NCBI GenBank assembly: GCA_039566865.1
Contig: CM076948.1
Span: 22,517,001 to 22,581,000 of the forward strand
From: Aurelia coerulea
Taxonomy: Eukaryota > Cnidaria > Scyphozoa > Semaeostomeae > Ulmaridae
Direction: 5' to 3'
DNA: 64,000 bases
In this document: positions 34,800 through 46,840 of the stretch, in pieces
How the letters are laid out: each line of letters begins with the position of its first letter
Position numbering within the stretch: position 1 is the stretch's first letter
The notes under the pieces: model-generated
Seen by the model: only the letters and a program-made list of their open reading frames with translations
Told to the model about the DNA's origin: nothing
Database searches by the model: none
Program-made: the position numbers and the translations under genes

Positions 34800-35190
34800 A
34801 GGGCGCCTACCTTGTAGTGTGTTTATTCCCGGTACCGTACGCGTAGTAATTGGTGTCCTATGACCCGGTCCTGTTAATCTTTGTATATCATAAGAAACTT
34901 TTTCTAGTTACAGGGATTTTCAAATTCTAACGCCTGTTAGTGTTGACCAATCAAAAATCACGCTGTCTGATTCCCTGTGGCCAGATCGTATAACAGTTGA
35001 TCTCGTGTTCCATAAACACCGGAATTTGAAACCACAAAGTTATTCAAACGTCATCTCGACCTTGAGAGGATTGACTCTGTGTACTGCTGTGTCACGGTAC
35101 GGTTCTAAGACACTCTCTGTACTGGGTCACAGGACACCAATTACTCTACAGTACTGGGAATAAACACACTTCCTACAAGGTAGGCGCCCT
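34800..35190. repeat. Palindromic foldback MITE
   Basis: The inverted ends AGGGCGCCTACCTTGTAG and CTACAAGGTAGGCGCCCT are followed inward by mirrored GTGTGTTTATTCCCGGTAC- and ATTGGTGTCCTATGACCC-type blocks. Confidence 0.85.
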
Positions 35191-36101
35191 TGGTTTAATA
35201 GACCAAAGTTGTTTCACTTCAAATCACGTGATTATCCCCTTGAGGTAGCCTCAACTGCTCCTCGGCTCCTCCTCAATCGAGGCTGCACGCAAGCTACCTC
35301 GAGGAAGCTTTAACATACGCTTTGCTTCTCGCAGTACGTGCCTACTCGAACAAGAGTGTACGCTCTTGAAATTTGATAACATTCTGGAAACGAACCTTCC
35401 ACTTCGAAAATAAAATCAGTTGATAGAGTTAAGGAAGCATTCATTCTTGTTAGTGGTTCATAGAACATTTGTTATCGTAGTATGCATTGCTTTTTATTCG
35501 TTTAGCTAACTGCTATACGATATACAAAGTGAGTCAAAGCAGTTCATCATTTTGAAGAGCCACAATGCAATGCAAGGGTGTCCCTTTGCCCATGGTCCTT
35601 TTCTTTTCAGCATTACGCTCTGAAAACAGTGAAAATACGAACAATAGATCGTTTGTAAATTGTTGGAAAAATTGATGACTTATGGCGTTCTTCACTTTAA
35701 ATTTCCATCAAAACAATATCGACTGCCAAAGCAAAGCATTGCAAATTTCAAGTTTGTTTCAGCAAGGACAAATTTGTAAAACGAAATATTTAAGTTTCGA
35801 AGAAGACAATGCTACTTGCCCTTCAGATGAATAGATTTAACACCTTTGGGCGGACTCAATCAAATCATAATAGATTTAGCAAAGAAAACGTTAAGGTTGG
35901 TAGCTCAGTAGGTGTGAAATGCATTCTTTTGGCTGCAAATTGGTTTGTCTTAATCAGAGATGTATCCTTTGTTTTACAAATTTCACCCTGTAGCATGTAG
36001 GATTTAAAAACAGCAAAAATTATGACTGAGAGAGTTAGTCACAACCTGCTTTCTGTAGTGGTTCTTTATTTTCAACTGGCTTTGACTCACTTGGCAGGAG
36101 G

Positions 36102-36451
36102 TCCAGGGGGGACTACCTATATGTAGGTGACGGGGGAGGGGTGTCATATTTTTTAGGTATGGGAAACGCTGTTTAGTATACCTTTGGGTACGCTATTTGG
36201 TGCATAGTCGGTATATTTTTCGGGTTGCTGATGAGAAAATTTGACAAGGTGAGTGCTAAGCTGAGTTTTTCAGCAAAATATCGCAGCGCAGTTGCTGAAA
36301 AGCTGTAAAATCTCTAGTTTTTTATTTCCTATGACGCAATGAGTATATTTTGGGGGTCTAAAAAGGTCCTAAGTTCAGTATATTTTTTTGGTTTTCAAAA
36401 ATTTGCTGTCTGACTTCCCCCCGTCACATACAATAGGGAGCTCCCCCTGGA
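36102..36451. mobile_element. hAT-like poly-G-ended MITE
   Basis: The ends TCCAGGGGG and CCCCCTGGA have GTAGGTGACGGGGG-type inverted subterminal blocks. The flanking 8-bp repeat is GCAGGAGG/GCAGGAAG with one mismatch (36094-36101 and 36452-36459). Confidence 0.7.
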
Positions 36452-37436
36452 GCAGGAAGAAAGTTTCGTCACTGGTTGACGTATTGGGGATGCAGCATTT
36501 TGAATAGCTGCAAGCAGGGAGAGATGGACTCCAAGCTATTAAATTTCTCAAGGGAATGTTATGAGCCCTGATGAAAGAAGTGAGCATACATGGACGTGGT
36601 TTGGTAAACAGCTAACAATAATGATAAAACCGAATTTATACTAGACTTGCCCCCAGTCTGTCTCTTCAGTCTGTCTTTGCAGTTCCCTTTTTGGTAGTTC
36701 CGGAATCCGCCATTCCAACATTCTGGAAGAGGGCGCGAGGGGCGCGAGAGATATCTCTCGCGTTCTTTTGACGGAATGATGGAATGGCGGATCCAAGGGA
36801 AACTGTGTTAGGGACGAAGTTTTGTCGATTCTCAGAGTTATTGTTTGATTGGTAACCTTGTTTGGATTTTTACTGCTTTCAGAACAGCAGGTTTGAAATT
36901 ACCGATCTAAGGTATTTAGGCCTAAGATTTTCTTTACCAGTGTTGCATCCTCCTTTTTGCCATTATATCGTATAGCAGTTTCACGTGTGACGGAACTAAA
37001 TTCAGTATAGATAATTGATTATGTAGAATTTCTATTTGTAGATTTGTTAGATTTAGATAGAAGTGGTATGATAGCTTAAAGCAAATAGTTGTTTTCGTTA
37101 CTAATTGGGTTTTTTGATCATTTAATGACCATTTTTGTTCTACTTAGGTGATTGACTGGGAGTTTTGGGTAGAATTTCCGCTGTTGTGTTCAATGTATAT
37201 CGTTAAATTCGTTAGTTAAGGGAATGTACGCCGCATTGATTCATGTAATTAGTATACTGGTCCATTTTGTTTATTGAAATCTAGAGGGGATAGACGGATG
37301 GCCCGAGGTGGGAGGGGTACATTTAGTTTATTCAAGAAATTTGGATCCACCTTCACTTGTAAACATTTCATAATTTCTGAAAAATGTCACGTTTTAGTCT
37401 TTAGATTAGTTTCTAATCTTTCTGGAACAGGAATTA

Positions 37437-37772
37437 TCATGTGATTTCGACAGTCATCAATGATAGTTTTCTTGAAATATGAACAAAATTGGCAAGAAAG
37501 GCAGCTAACTTGTGCTCAAAAAAATCAAAAATTGGACTTACGAATAACGGTGCAATGGCAGTTATGCCATACGTGAACTCAATTTTTTGAAAATTTTTCT
37601 TGAATTCTTGAAAAAAAGGAAAAACACTCTTATCATGAAAAATACTGAAGATTTCAAAAAATTCCAACCGTAGAATTATATAGAAATAGCTCAAATTTCT
37701 TTGAAATAATTCAGTTAAAGAAATAGGTCATTGAATTTTACACCCACCTTTTTAAAGATTTGAAACCTATTC
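37437..37772 (+). mobile_element. Truncated MULE-type MITE
   Basis: The right two thirds match the 26779-27303 family, including the TTTTTCTTGAATTCTTG block and the end GATTTGAAACCTAT. The left end is missing and no target duplication was found. Confidence 0.7.
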
Positions 37773-37911
37773 TATGAACTCATACCAACTTACCTCAGGG
37801 CCAACCCTCTTTCCCTTGTAGACACCGTCCCTGGGTGCATTTTCGCCAGCAATTAGATTTTGGTTATGAGGCACTGTATTTTGTGGTCATAGCAAAGCCC
37901 CGTCAGTTGAT

Positions 37912-38060
37912 AAAAATTGATCAATCAATCAAAATCACTTGATCAACATCAGTTAATCAAAATCAATCAATCAATCAAAATCGATCAATCAAAATCAATC
38001 AATCAATTAATCAAAATCAATCAATCAATCAAATTCGATCAATCAATCCAAATCAATCCA
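37912..38060 (+). repeat. (AATC)n microsatellite
   Basis: Interrupted ATCA units over about 150 bp. Confidence 0.9.
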
Positions 38061-38094
38061 AAAATGACGTGTCCTAACAGTAGCATTGAAGCAG

Positions 38095-38188
38095 TGCAGT
38101 GCAAGACTTTGTGAACGAAGTTGTAAATGAAGAGCATGAATGTCAATTCTTTAAAAGAGACTTCCAGAAGAAAGTGGCGACCACTTGA
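38095..38188 (+). CDS. Possible terminal exon of the Iroquois gene (weak)
   Basis: A CTAAC branch-point-like site precedes an acceptor AAGCAG at 38094, but the pyrimidine tract is poor. Phase 2 in matches the donor at 31901. The frame gives SAVQDFVNEVVNEEHECQFF, then KRDFQKKVATT and a TGA at 38186-38188. No conserved motif was recognised, so this is only phase-compatible. Confidence 0.22.
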
Positions 38189-38401
38189 TAGGGCCTATCA
38201 GACGAAGCACATTGGTGTGGATTTTCGTTTATTTTGCACTACATTTCCTTTTGTTCTAAATCTTAGCATGCTATTAAATGCCAATGCATTCGTCAGTGCA
38301 GCATGGAAACTTAAAGGTATTGGCAGTTTGTAGATTGGGTCTTGCTGTAATCAGTTGTATTTTAGAGTTTGTACCTACTTTAGTTAGCTTCTTTCGTGTA
38401 G

Positions 38402-38818
38402 GATGGAATGGGGCAAATGTGGTCACTTGATTTCTCTGGATCCGATCTATAAATGGGACCTTGGAAAACGTTTACACCGTACCGTTAAAGTTTTGATCAA
38501 TTACGAACTTGTTACGGTTCAGGAGCTTTTACAATGCTTTAGAGCAAGATATTTCTATATAAAGACGGAACCGAAGTGTTACGAATTTACAGAAACAGCG
38601 TAAGCAAGAGGCTTATCCGTTTCATTTTTGTCACGGAGCCAAAGTTGTACTGGTAAAGTGTAAACGGGGTCTAAATTGAGGCAAAATGTTCTCGGTTTCC
38701 TTGTCGTAAATTTGCAGTTTTTCAATGAAGAAAAATTGTCTTAGTTCATGATAGAAGCTGATTTTCTACAACTGAGGTATTGAAATTTGTCGATGAACCA
38801 CGTTGCCCCATCTTTCCA
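38402..38818. repeat. Foldback-end repeat with ATGGGGCAA tips
   Basis: The left GGATGGAATGGGGCAA and right TTGCCCCATCTTTCC are imperfect inverted repeats around about 390 bp. An open frame inside (38403-38603) has no recognisable domain. Confidence 0.5.
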
Positions 38819-39225
38819 TACACATTTTCTTCATATCAATCTCATATTAATACTTGTATATTGGTCAAGTGACGAACGTGTCTAGCAGTTTATTTGAAAT
38901 GGACCATTCTGTTATAGGCTGAATGATGCGATCTGCAATGAAACGAATCTCCCTTTAAAGCTTAAGCTCTCACGCCGGGGCTCTCACGTACTTATTCCTA
39001 GACTGTGACCTGGGAAAGTAGTACTATTGAAGGGATCAGTTCGAATTCATTGCAGAAAGTGGATAAGCTCCTAGTTCTGTTTCTTGTTAGTTATTTGAAC
39101 CCGACTTCGTCTGCTTTACTTCAAGGGAAATAGCGAGAACTAGACTTTGCAATGTTCACGATTGCACAGAGGTGAATGTAAAGGTAGTCTAGAAATTGCA
39201 AGAGAGTGTCATTGAACTCATCATG

Positions 39226-39374
39226 TTTCGTTCAATTCCTACCCTAACCACCCCCCGGGCAGCCCGGGGTCAACACAAATTTCTTGCACAAATGCCCGGT
39301 GGCGGGGAATATTTTATGTGCAGATACCCTGAGGTGTCCTGGGGGGGATGGTCAGGGTAGGAATTGAACGAGAC
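39226..39374. repeat. Short palindromic foldback MITE
   Basis: The inverted ends CGTTCAATTCCTACCC and GGGTAGGAATTGAACG have a CCCGGG-rich centre. Confidence 0.8.
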
Positions 39375-39721
39375 ATAATAGACCTATCGTGCAAATTGAC
39401 TGGCGTACGGCCTGTTTACGAGGTTAGATGAGAATCAGAATGCTAGGATTTTAGTCAGGATCCTCGTCCCTATCGCGTTTCTGGGTTTGTTGACTAGGGG
39501 AGCCTTTGGTTTGAGGTGCTAGTTTTTTCAAGAGCTACAATTTCTACACGGTTGTTCTTTAGATGCATGTGTTGTTACTTGCGGGGTGAGTAAGAAAAAA
39601 CAATCCTCTCATTCGAAAGGCCATTACTTTCTGGATATCAAGGTGATATTATTTGCAATTATATTATTCAGCAGTGGACATGTTCAAATAAAGCACGTGC
39701 TAAAGCATGTAAAAGTCATTG

Positions 39722-39855
39722 CTGTAAGGCAGCAGATTTGATCGTGACTTTAGACCTGTTGAAGGTTTCCTTTAGTGTCTTTCTAGATGTAGGGCAGCAC
39801 AGATTTAATCGTGATTTAAACCTATTGAAGGTTTCCTTTAGTGTCTTTCTAGATG
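39722..39855 (+). repeat. Tandem duplication of about 68 bp
   Basis: Two copies of a unit ending GAAGGTTTCCTTTAGTGTCT and TTCTAGATG. A diverged relative is near 63508-63620. Confidence 0.7.
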
Positions 39856-39903
39856 AAATCCCTCATTATTTCACAAAGGAGTGGCCGATTACAGTCAGGT
39901 AAA

Positions 39904-40056
39904 TTTTAAAGGGTCTGTTTCATCCAGCATGCCTTGCACGTGCCGTCTCTTGATTGGCCTTTGTTGTCGTCGTTTTCATGGCCCATTAAATGGGGACAAC
40001 AATGGACAACCAAGAGACGGCACGTACGAGCCATGCTGGATGAAACAGACCCTTTA
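39904..40056. repeat. Short palindromic foldback MITE
   Basis: The ends TTTTAAAGGGTCTGTTTCAT and the inverse include the mirrored GTGCCGTCTCTTG block. The centre is near 39980. Confidence 0.85.
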
Positions 40057-40945
40057 AAATGGATTTGAACATATCCTCTACAAATGATATATTTGCCAAT
40101 GCTATCATCTTGATGTCCAGGGAGCAGTGTCCTTCCAAACGAGGCATTGTTGTTTTTACTAACCCGGTAGGACAAATTTTCTTACAGCATCCGTTTTTTA
40201 ATTTGCATGCCAGTACAAGGTGCCTGGCGATTGCAAACAAAATAATTTCCAGTAACAGATATAAAGAATGAAAGATGCCTCGAAACCTTAATGCCTAATT
40301 AACATATATATTAAAAGAAGGAACGCATATCTAAACACCCACATATGCTGCCTAGATTTATTGATCAAATTCAGAAGGTGAGCAGTGAAGTGAATTTTTT
40401 TAATTACATATTAAAATATACGTGAATTTCAGTGCCTTCTGTCCACCTTCTGAATTACAGGAATATAATTTTGGTTGCAGATGTTTTGATCTATTCCCTT
40501 TGTGAATAATTGAGAGTTCCCTTAAGATTTTTTCGATATGTCCTTTCGATACACACTGATGTTGATTTCAGGCTTCTTACTCCCTGATGAATAGTTGAAA
40601 ATTCCCCAAAGCTGATAGATCATCCCAGTGGTACTGCGATTCGACATCCTCGTAAACAGGTCCTTAGAGAGGGAGGTATTTTTTCATATTGGCTGTTATT
40701 TAATAGTTCATCTTAGATGATTTTCAAGTTGTATAATAGACGTTTGGAGTTGGATTTCTTTTGATATTATGTATATATTATAGAACTTTTAATTTATGAG
40801 AGCATGAAGTGCTCCAACTCATTTTCTGAATAAAGGACCAATTAGACAATAACTACGTTTTTATCTCGTTTCCACATTTCTACCTCGTTTTGGATTTGAC
40901 GCGCATGCATACATAGCATGGCAGTTACATGGCAGTCTTTTGGTA

Positions 40946-41548
40946 CCGGGTGCGCCAAAATAAACTATGCACGTTTGGCAGGCCACAATAAATCGTACAC
41001 TGGACCGATTTTCAGGATTTATGACTTAATCGTTAGCAGAAAGCCTGAATTTGATACTGGCATTTTATTCAATTTCTTTTTGTTCATTTTCAGTTTTTAG
41101 AGCAAGAAGCGAGTTTCCTGAAATTTTAGTTTTTAAAAAGACTGAAAACGATAATAAACATCGATCAAGTTTTCTAAATCATCGACATGAATGGACAAAG
41201 AGAGAACTTGTTCGTGGTAATTTGCGATCTAGAAATCGACCAATGGTAATCTGTTATACGAGAGTTCGTACTAAACCCCCAAATCCCCCTGAAACCATTT
41301 TCTCTTTGTGCATTCATGTTGAATCTTTTAAAATTTGATCGACTTTTTTTTATCGTTTTCAATGTTTTTGAAAACGAACATTGTAAGAAACTCGCTTCTA
41401 GCTCTACAAACTGAAAACAGAAGAATTTGCAAAAATTTCTAGAATCCAGGCTTTCTGCTATAGATCAAGTCATAAATCTCCAAAATCAGTCCAGTGTACG
41501 ATTTATTGTGGCCTGCCAAACGTGCATAGTTTATTTTGGCGCACCCGG
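40946..41548. mobile_element. Complete TA-flanked mariner-type MITE, 603 bp
   Basis: The ends CCGGGTGCGCCAAAATAAAC and the inverse sit between TA dinucleotides (40944-40945 and 41549-41550). Arms of at least 150 bp are nearly perfect inverted repeats. The interior differs from the other CCGGGTG-ended elements. Confidence 0.9.
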
Positions 41549-41550
41549 TA

Positions 41551-42921
41551 TATCATATCATTAGCAACAGGACACTGCCTGAACCAGATCGACATACCGA
41601 CGGAGTAAACAGTACTCTACCGGGTGAGTCAGAAAGAGTGTGGAATGTTTTTGCCAGTTCTAATTGACGCAGTTTACTGTGCGAATTCGTTTAGGAAAAT
41701 TTATATGGCCACAATCAGTCCTTCCGTTCCATAATTACAGGCATTTTTAGTAGAATGGAGTTTCGCAGGATTCCAAAGAAGACCTTCAATTCAATCCAAA
41801 ACAGGCCTTCATATTCATGTTAGTGTTAACTCGTACTATGGCTAACTTCTAAACTATGACAAACAAGCAGTTTCTCTATTCCAGATAAAAGAAAAGAGGC
41901 ATGCAAGCATGCATTTTGTTTGAGCACAGAAACGGGAGCTATTGTTATTCATTTTTTGGCCCTTAGGGACTATTCATTTAATTGTCATTGTTACGAAGCA
42001 GAAAGTTCTTGTACTAACGATGCTATTCTCCACTGGCGAGATCACCCGAATTTCCAAAGACTTGCCCAAGTTGTCTCGTAAGCCCGGGGGGGGGGGGGGG
42101 GTACTCCCATACTTGCTTGTAAGTCCGAAAGAGGGAGGATTCTAGCACATGAATTTTTTACAAGAAACAGAAATTCTTAGTAAGATGTCAAAACAAGTAA
42201 ATAACATAATTCGCACTCAAAATATTGTCCAAACAGTTGCTATAACTGCACACTGTCAAAACATTTTTGAGTGCGATAGGAAAATTAAAATTGTAAATTA
42301 CAAAAGTTTCTTAGCTTTCTCAATTCAGGTAGGGTTGTTTCTTAACTTTCGAAAAATCGAGCCTACCGTTTCTTATAAGCGGTTTCTTGTAGGAAACTAA
42401 ACTGCAATACATGATGGTAAGTATAGTATAGTAAGCAAGTATAAAAAGAATAATCTTTTGCTATATCAAATCGATCCCTCCCGACTCCTCAGTTTTGGCG
42501 CGTAAGTGCAGGTCAGCTGACAGGGATTTAATAAAGCTTATTACAAAGCCTGACCCGATGGGGTAACTCCTATAGGAGGGCTTGGGTGGCATGCTTTTGC
42601 CTGTCCGCATTATGGTCATTATGGGTTACTGGTTACTGTATTTTGCAATAGTTTGCAATATTTTGCCCTGGTGGTCATATTTTGTGAATTTTTCCCGAGA
42701 AGTCATTTGCACTATGCTCTTTCATTCACGATTTTATCCCCGGTTATGGTGTATTTTGAAGATGTTGCCCTGGTTAATGGGTCCTGCTCGCTCCAGATCT
42801 GACTTTTTGGAAGCTTGTGTCTGAAATTCCTACACCTTTTCCCGCCTCGTTACCAGACTTCCACATCGATTTGTTTCAGTTGTGGTTGTTGCTGAGTCTT
42901 CTACCCTTGTGGGACACAGAA
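41551..42921. other. Intergenic region upstream of the TDRD12-like gene
   Basis: It holds a solitary CCGGGTGAGTCAGAAAGAG end at 41621 with no partner, and a poly-G run at about 42086-42100. The promoter of the TDRD12-like gene should be just left of 42922, but no TATA box was recognised. Confidence 0.5.
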
Positions 42922-42972
42922 ATGGCGGAACCAGCAGAAGCAACGGTAGCCCAAGCCGTTACTGTGCTAGAG
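42922..42972 (+). CDS. TDRD12-like gene, exon 1 with start codon
   Basis: The ATG lies in a good initiation context (G at -3, G at +4). The exon encodes MAEPAEATVAQAVTVLE and ends in phase 0 at donor GTGCGT (42973). It joins exon 2 (45502, phase 0) to give TVLEVTNGGNFIA, which lines up with the VLKIEDPGxFWV start of vertebrate TDRD12. TDRD12 family proteins combine Tudor domains with a helicase-like domain and act in piRNA-guided transposon silencing in germ cells. Confidence 0.75.
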
Positions 42973-43682
42973 GTGCGTATGTGACATTTGTTGTTGCTTC
43001 TATCCATTTTAATTGTTTCTCAAAGAACTAACACTGCAGAATTTTGTGTCACCTTTGTAACCGGGTCGAGCTTGGGCTTTCCAAGCTCTGAAAAAAGGGA
43101 AATCAAGGATTTCAAATGATGGGCCTAAAAAAGGAAGGCCCCACGTGCACCAACATAATCGAAAGAAACTTTTCGGTATGGGAAAATACAACAATCATCA
43201 TTCATGAATTTAGAGCTCCTGCTTACATCCTATCTAGATCCTGAGAAAATGAAAGCAAAAGAAGTTTCAAGTGCAAAGTAATTAATAAATAAATAATGAG
43301 CATCTTTTGTTTGTTTGAATTGACTGAGAAGTGATTAACATGTGTGGAGAACACGATGGCTCTTGTGCACTGTAGATTTCAATAGACTTTTCAAAATAGA
43401 CAATAGGGAACAAATGAAATTTCTCCTTGTACACCGAGCTGAGGAGATCTGGTTGAAAATTGCCCAACTCTGCTGTGCAGACTGCTAACCCACCCATGTC
43501 TTGTAAATCGTTAGATATGATATTTTTAGGATGGAAAATGCTTCATCCAGAATTCTTGGCTTTTCAGTGGAGGTACTAGCTGTAGTTCTATCTTCAAACT
43601 GGATAATTTGTTTCTCATCTGCCAAAGTTTTATGCCAATTTGCCAATTTTTGATATCTGATATTTTTGCACAAAGTCAACTA

Positions 43683-44291
43683 GGACAGATAATGTTACAA
43701 TAGAACTCGCTACTTTTCATTTACGCCAATATACAAAGCAATTTGTGATTGCAGACAAAGGGAATTCCATGCTCGGTTGGCCAAGACATAAACAAAAACA
43801 AAGCAAGCTGCAAAAATTGCCCTGAAACCCGGGTCGCTAGCTCGGTCGTTGTGCATTTCAGAAATGGTTTTCAAGAGCAAATATTAGCACATATCGAAAG
43901 AAGAAGGATATATCTAAACTTCTGCCTCGGGCATTTTATTTATTTCATGCAGAAGCCAATTGGGAGGGGATTCAATTCTCATACTTTTTAGGTGTAATCA
44001 AAACACTTACTGCTCAGCTTCTGTACGAAAAAAATAAAATGCCCGAGGCAAACGTTTAGATACATCCTTCTTCTTTCGATATGTGCTAATAGTTGCTCTT
44101 TAAAACCATTTCTGAAATGCACAACGACCAAGCTAGCGACCCGGGTTTCAGGGCAATTTTTGCGGCTTGCTTTGTTTTTGTTTATGTCTTGGCCAACCGA
44201 AGATGGAATTCCCTTTGTCTGTAATCACAAATTGCTTTGTATTTAGGTGTCAATAAAAATTAGCGAGTTCTATTGTAACATTATCTGTCCT
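43683..44291. repeat. Palindromic foldback MITE
   Basis: The ends GACAGATAATGTTACAATAG and the inverse enclose mirrored blocks such as TGCCTCGGGCATTTTATTT. Same family as 33403-34015. It is in TDRD12-like intron 1. Confidence 0.85.
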
Positions 44292-44321
44292 TGTTCACGA
44301 AGTCATTGTGAGTAAAAAAAT

Positions 44322-44919
44322 GAGGGCAGATTTTGTAATACAATAGCAACAGTTGTGTTCAATTGACACCTCAATTTAAAGCAATTAGCAACTTTAGACA
44401 AAGGAGATTCTCTCAACCTGTAATTCAAAACAAACAAAGCTGCAAAAATTTGCCCGAAACTAGAAGGGCAAACTCTCGCCTTGTGCAAGCGAAAGGTGGT
44501 TTTTAAGAGAAGTTATGTGCTTATAACGAAAGAAGAAGAAGGGTAAATCTAAAGTTCTGTCTGGCGGATTTCGTTCATTTGATTCCGGAGCTGTTCTGCA
44601 ATCATTCCATTTTAGCCCTAAATACATGAGAATTACAATGCTTTCTGCTCGGCTTCTGAATCAAGTGAACAAACTCCACCAGACATAACTTTAGATTTAC
44701 CGTTCTTCTCTCGCTATAAGCACATGACTTCTCTTAAACACCACCCTTCACTTGCACAAGGCGAGAGTTTGCTCGACTAATTTTGGGGAAACTTTTGTGG
44801 CTATGTTTGTTTTGAATTACTGGTTGAGAGAATTTTATTTGTCTGCAGTCGCTAATTGCTTTGAATTGAGGTGTCAATCAAATGCAACTGTTGCTATTGT
44901 GTTACAAAATCTGCCCTTG
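44322..44919. repeat. Palindromic foldback MITE
   Basis: The ends GAGGGCAGATTTTGTAATAC and the inverse enclose mirrored GGCAAACTCTCGCCTTGTGC blocks. A half copy is at about 52310-52525. Confidence 0.85.
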
Positions 44920-45501
44920 TTGTGTCAAAGTGCTATACCAGTTTTTATGTTTCAAAAATATTTTCAAGATTGTGGTGCCAAGCCATCAACATTATCACAC
45001 ATAAGCAAAAAAATACACATTTTCATTTGCAAGAAAAAAGTTTCCCAGTTGCAGATGTACTCTGCGCTAACGTGAAAGCAAATTCAACAGAATTCATGCC
45101 ACACGGCATGATTGTTTGGCAGCGTTTCACACTGAAGGTCTTTGGTGCACCCTATGAACTTACCAGTATGGGCTCTTCCCTGCAGCACACCCCTGGGCAT
45201 TTGATCACATATACAATCCCAGGGGGCATGATTTGAACCAAATTATATTAGAGGATCCTAACCTTATTGTGCCATCAGAATTATGAATGTATGAACAAAT
45301 CTACATTTTAGGTCTGCAAGACAGGGTTGCTAGCCAAAGGGTGGGGAACTTGACCACTGAAAATGGCAAAATAAACTATCCAGGGGTGACCCAAAAGGGG
45401 ATATCTAGGTATCAATTTGAGTTGTACATTATAACAGAATCAGCTGAGTATTATAGCGTAATCATTTTTCTCTCTGAAATATTTTCTATAACTTTATCTA
45501 G

Positions 45502-45654
45502 GTTACAAATGGAGGGAATTTCATTGCAACTCCATTGGTTGGTAACAGTGAAGAAGAAGGTTATAGTTTCTTTCTTGCTGATTTGAACAATTTTATGAAT
45601 GACAGTGCATCTAGGGAGACCAGCAAAATTGGACACAGTTTGAAGAGAGGAGAG
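45502..45654 (+). CDS. TDRD12-like gene, exon 2
   Basis: The acceptor ACTTTATCTAG ends at 45501 and the donor GTCAGT starts at 45655. It is exactly 51 codons, phase 0 to 0. The frame is VTNGGNFIATPLVGNSEEEG and onward with LADLNNFMNDSA. The LNxxMNDxxxS stretch matches the helix before the first Tudor domain of TDRD12 (LNSAMNDFYNS). Confidence 0.85.
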
Positions 45655-46134
45655 GTCAGTGATATTTTATTTTTGAAATTTTTATTATCTCTTTTTATTA
45701 GGTTGAAGTACAAATAGCATATATACTGTGCTATTCATGTTAGTGGATACTAGGTTGTTAGGGTTCCAGCCGCAAGAGGACCTTGCAATTCAAAATAACA
45801 AAATTCACTGAATACAAAGACAAACTAATGTCTGCCTCTCAATTGGTGTCAAGTGATAATTCAATGAAAAGAACAATTGAACGGTTTGGGAGATACAGTC
45901 AAATTTGATTCAGTTGATGCTGCTGTCTTGTATTTATAAAATCAGACCCCTGCTGGATAATTTTGCTGGGTTTTTAAACCCATTAGAGCATATGTTTCTG
46001 AGAAAACCCCTCATACAGTAATTTCAGAACTGAACGGCTGATTTATGTTGGTAGATTTTAAAGTGTTATTGAAAATGTCCACTAAAGCGGGATAGTTGCC
46101 AATGTCGTTGCCTTTTGGTATCCAAGGAATAGTG

Positions 46135-46678
46135 CTGGGTATCCCAAAAAAAGTACTCCCGTTTGAAAATCACCAAAATTTGATTACACGGCCGATTTTC
46201 CTTTTTCTTTTTTGTCAAGTAGATCAAGGACCAAGTTATTTTCCAAAGCATAGCTGATCTTGTAAGAGGTTTAAAAATGAGCAAATTTAGTTCTTTTTAG
46301 GGCTACCTGGTTTTGAATCATACTGCAAAAAAGGCGCTGATGATTGCCAAATCAATTTCTTTGTGCATGTAAAACGTCTAGTTTGGTCATAAATGATATA
46401 AATAAATGCGCACTATCATTGGAGACTTCAATGATGATAAGAAATCTGAACATTTTGACTCTCAGGAAAGATTGAGTATTTTGCATAAGAACTATAGCTC
46501 AAAAGAAGGTTTTCTACCTGTAAATTTTCTACATTGCTGTATCAAAAGCAAACATTTGATCACCTGTGAATATTTTTGGGTCTTTGACAAAGCAACTCAA
46601 AAAGAAAGTTTTATCAAAGGTTTGCTAATCAATTTTTGGTGATTTTTTAAACAGGAGTACTTTTTTTGGGACACCTGG
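46135..46678. mobile_element. Mariner-type MITE, diverged ends
   Basis: The ends CTGGGTATCCCAAAAAAAGT and the inverted ACTTTTTTTGGGACACCTGG are about 540 bp apart. It is the uninterrupted relative of 6612-9829. The TA flanks are no longer clear. Confidence 0.8.
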
Positions 46679-46736
46679 TTGTTCATTTCAAAGGTGAATG
46701 TTTTTTTGCTCACCCCATATTCATCCTTCATTCAAG

Positions 46737-46840
46737 ATTTGTGCAGTGTACTGTAGAACAGAGGCAGCAGACAATGAGAAGTTTTGGTATCGAGGAAGAA
46801 TTCTGTTGAAGCTGAAAAATGTGCAAGGAATAACTGCTAA
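46737..46840 (+). CDS. TDRD12-like gene, exon 3, first Tudor domain start
   Basis: The acceptor TTCATTCAAG ends at 46736 and the donor GTAAGT starts at 46841, phase 0 in, 2 out. It encodes ICAVYCRTEAADNEKFWYRG then RILLKLKNVQGITA. The pattern C-V-Y-C, then W-Y-R-G/A and a hydrophobic strand, is the canonical opening of a Tudor fold (GxxCxAxxxxDxxWYRAxV). It matches VCVVYCEExxCWCRAIV in TDRD12. Confidence 0.88.
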
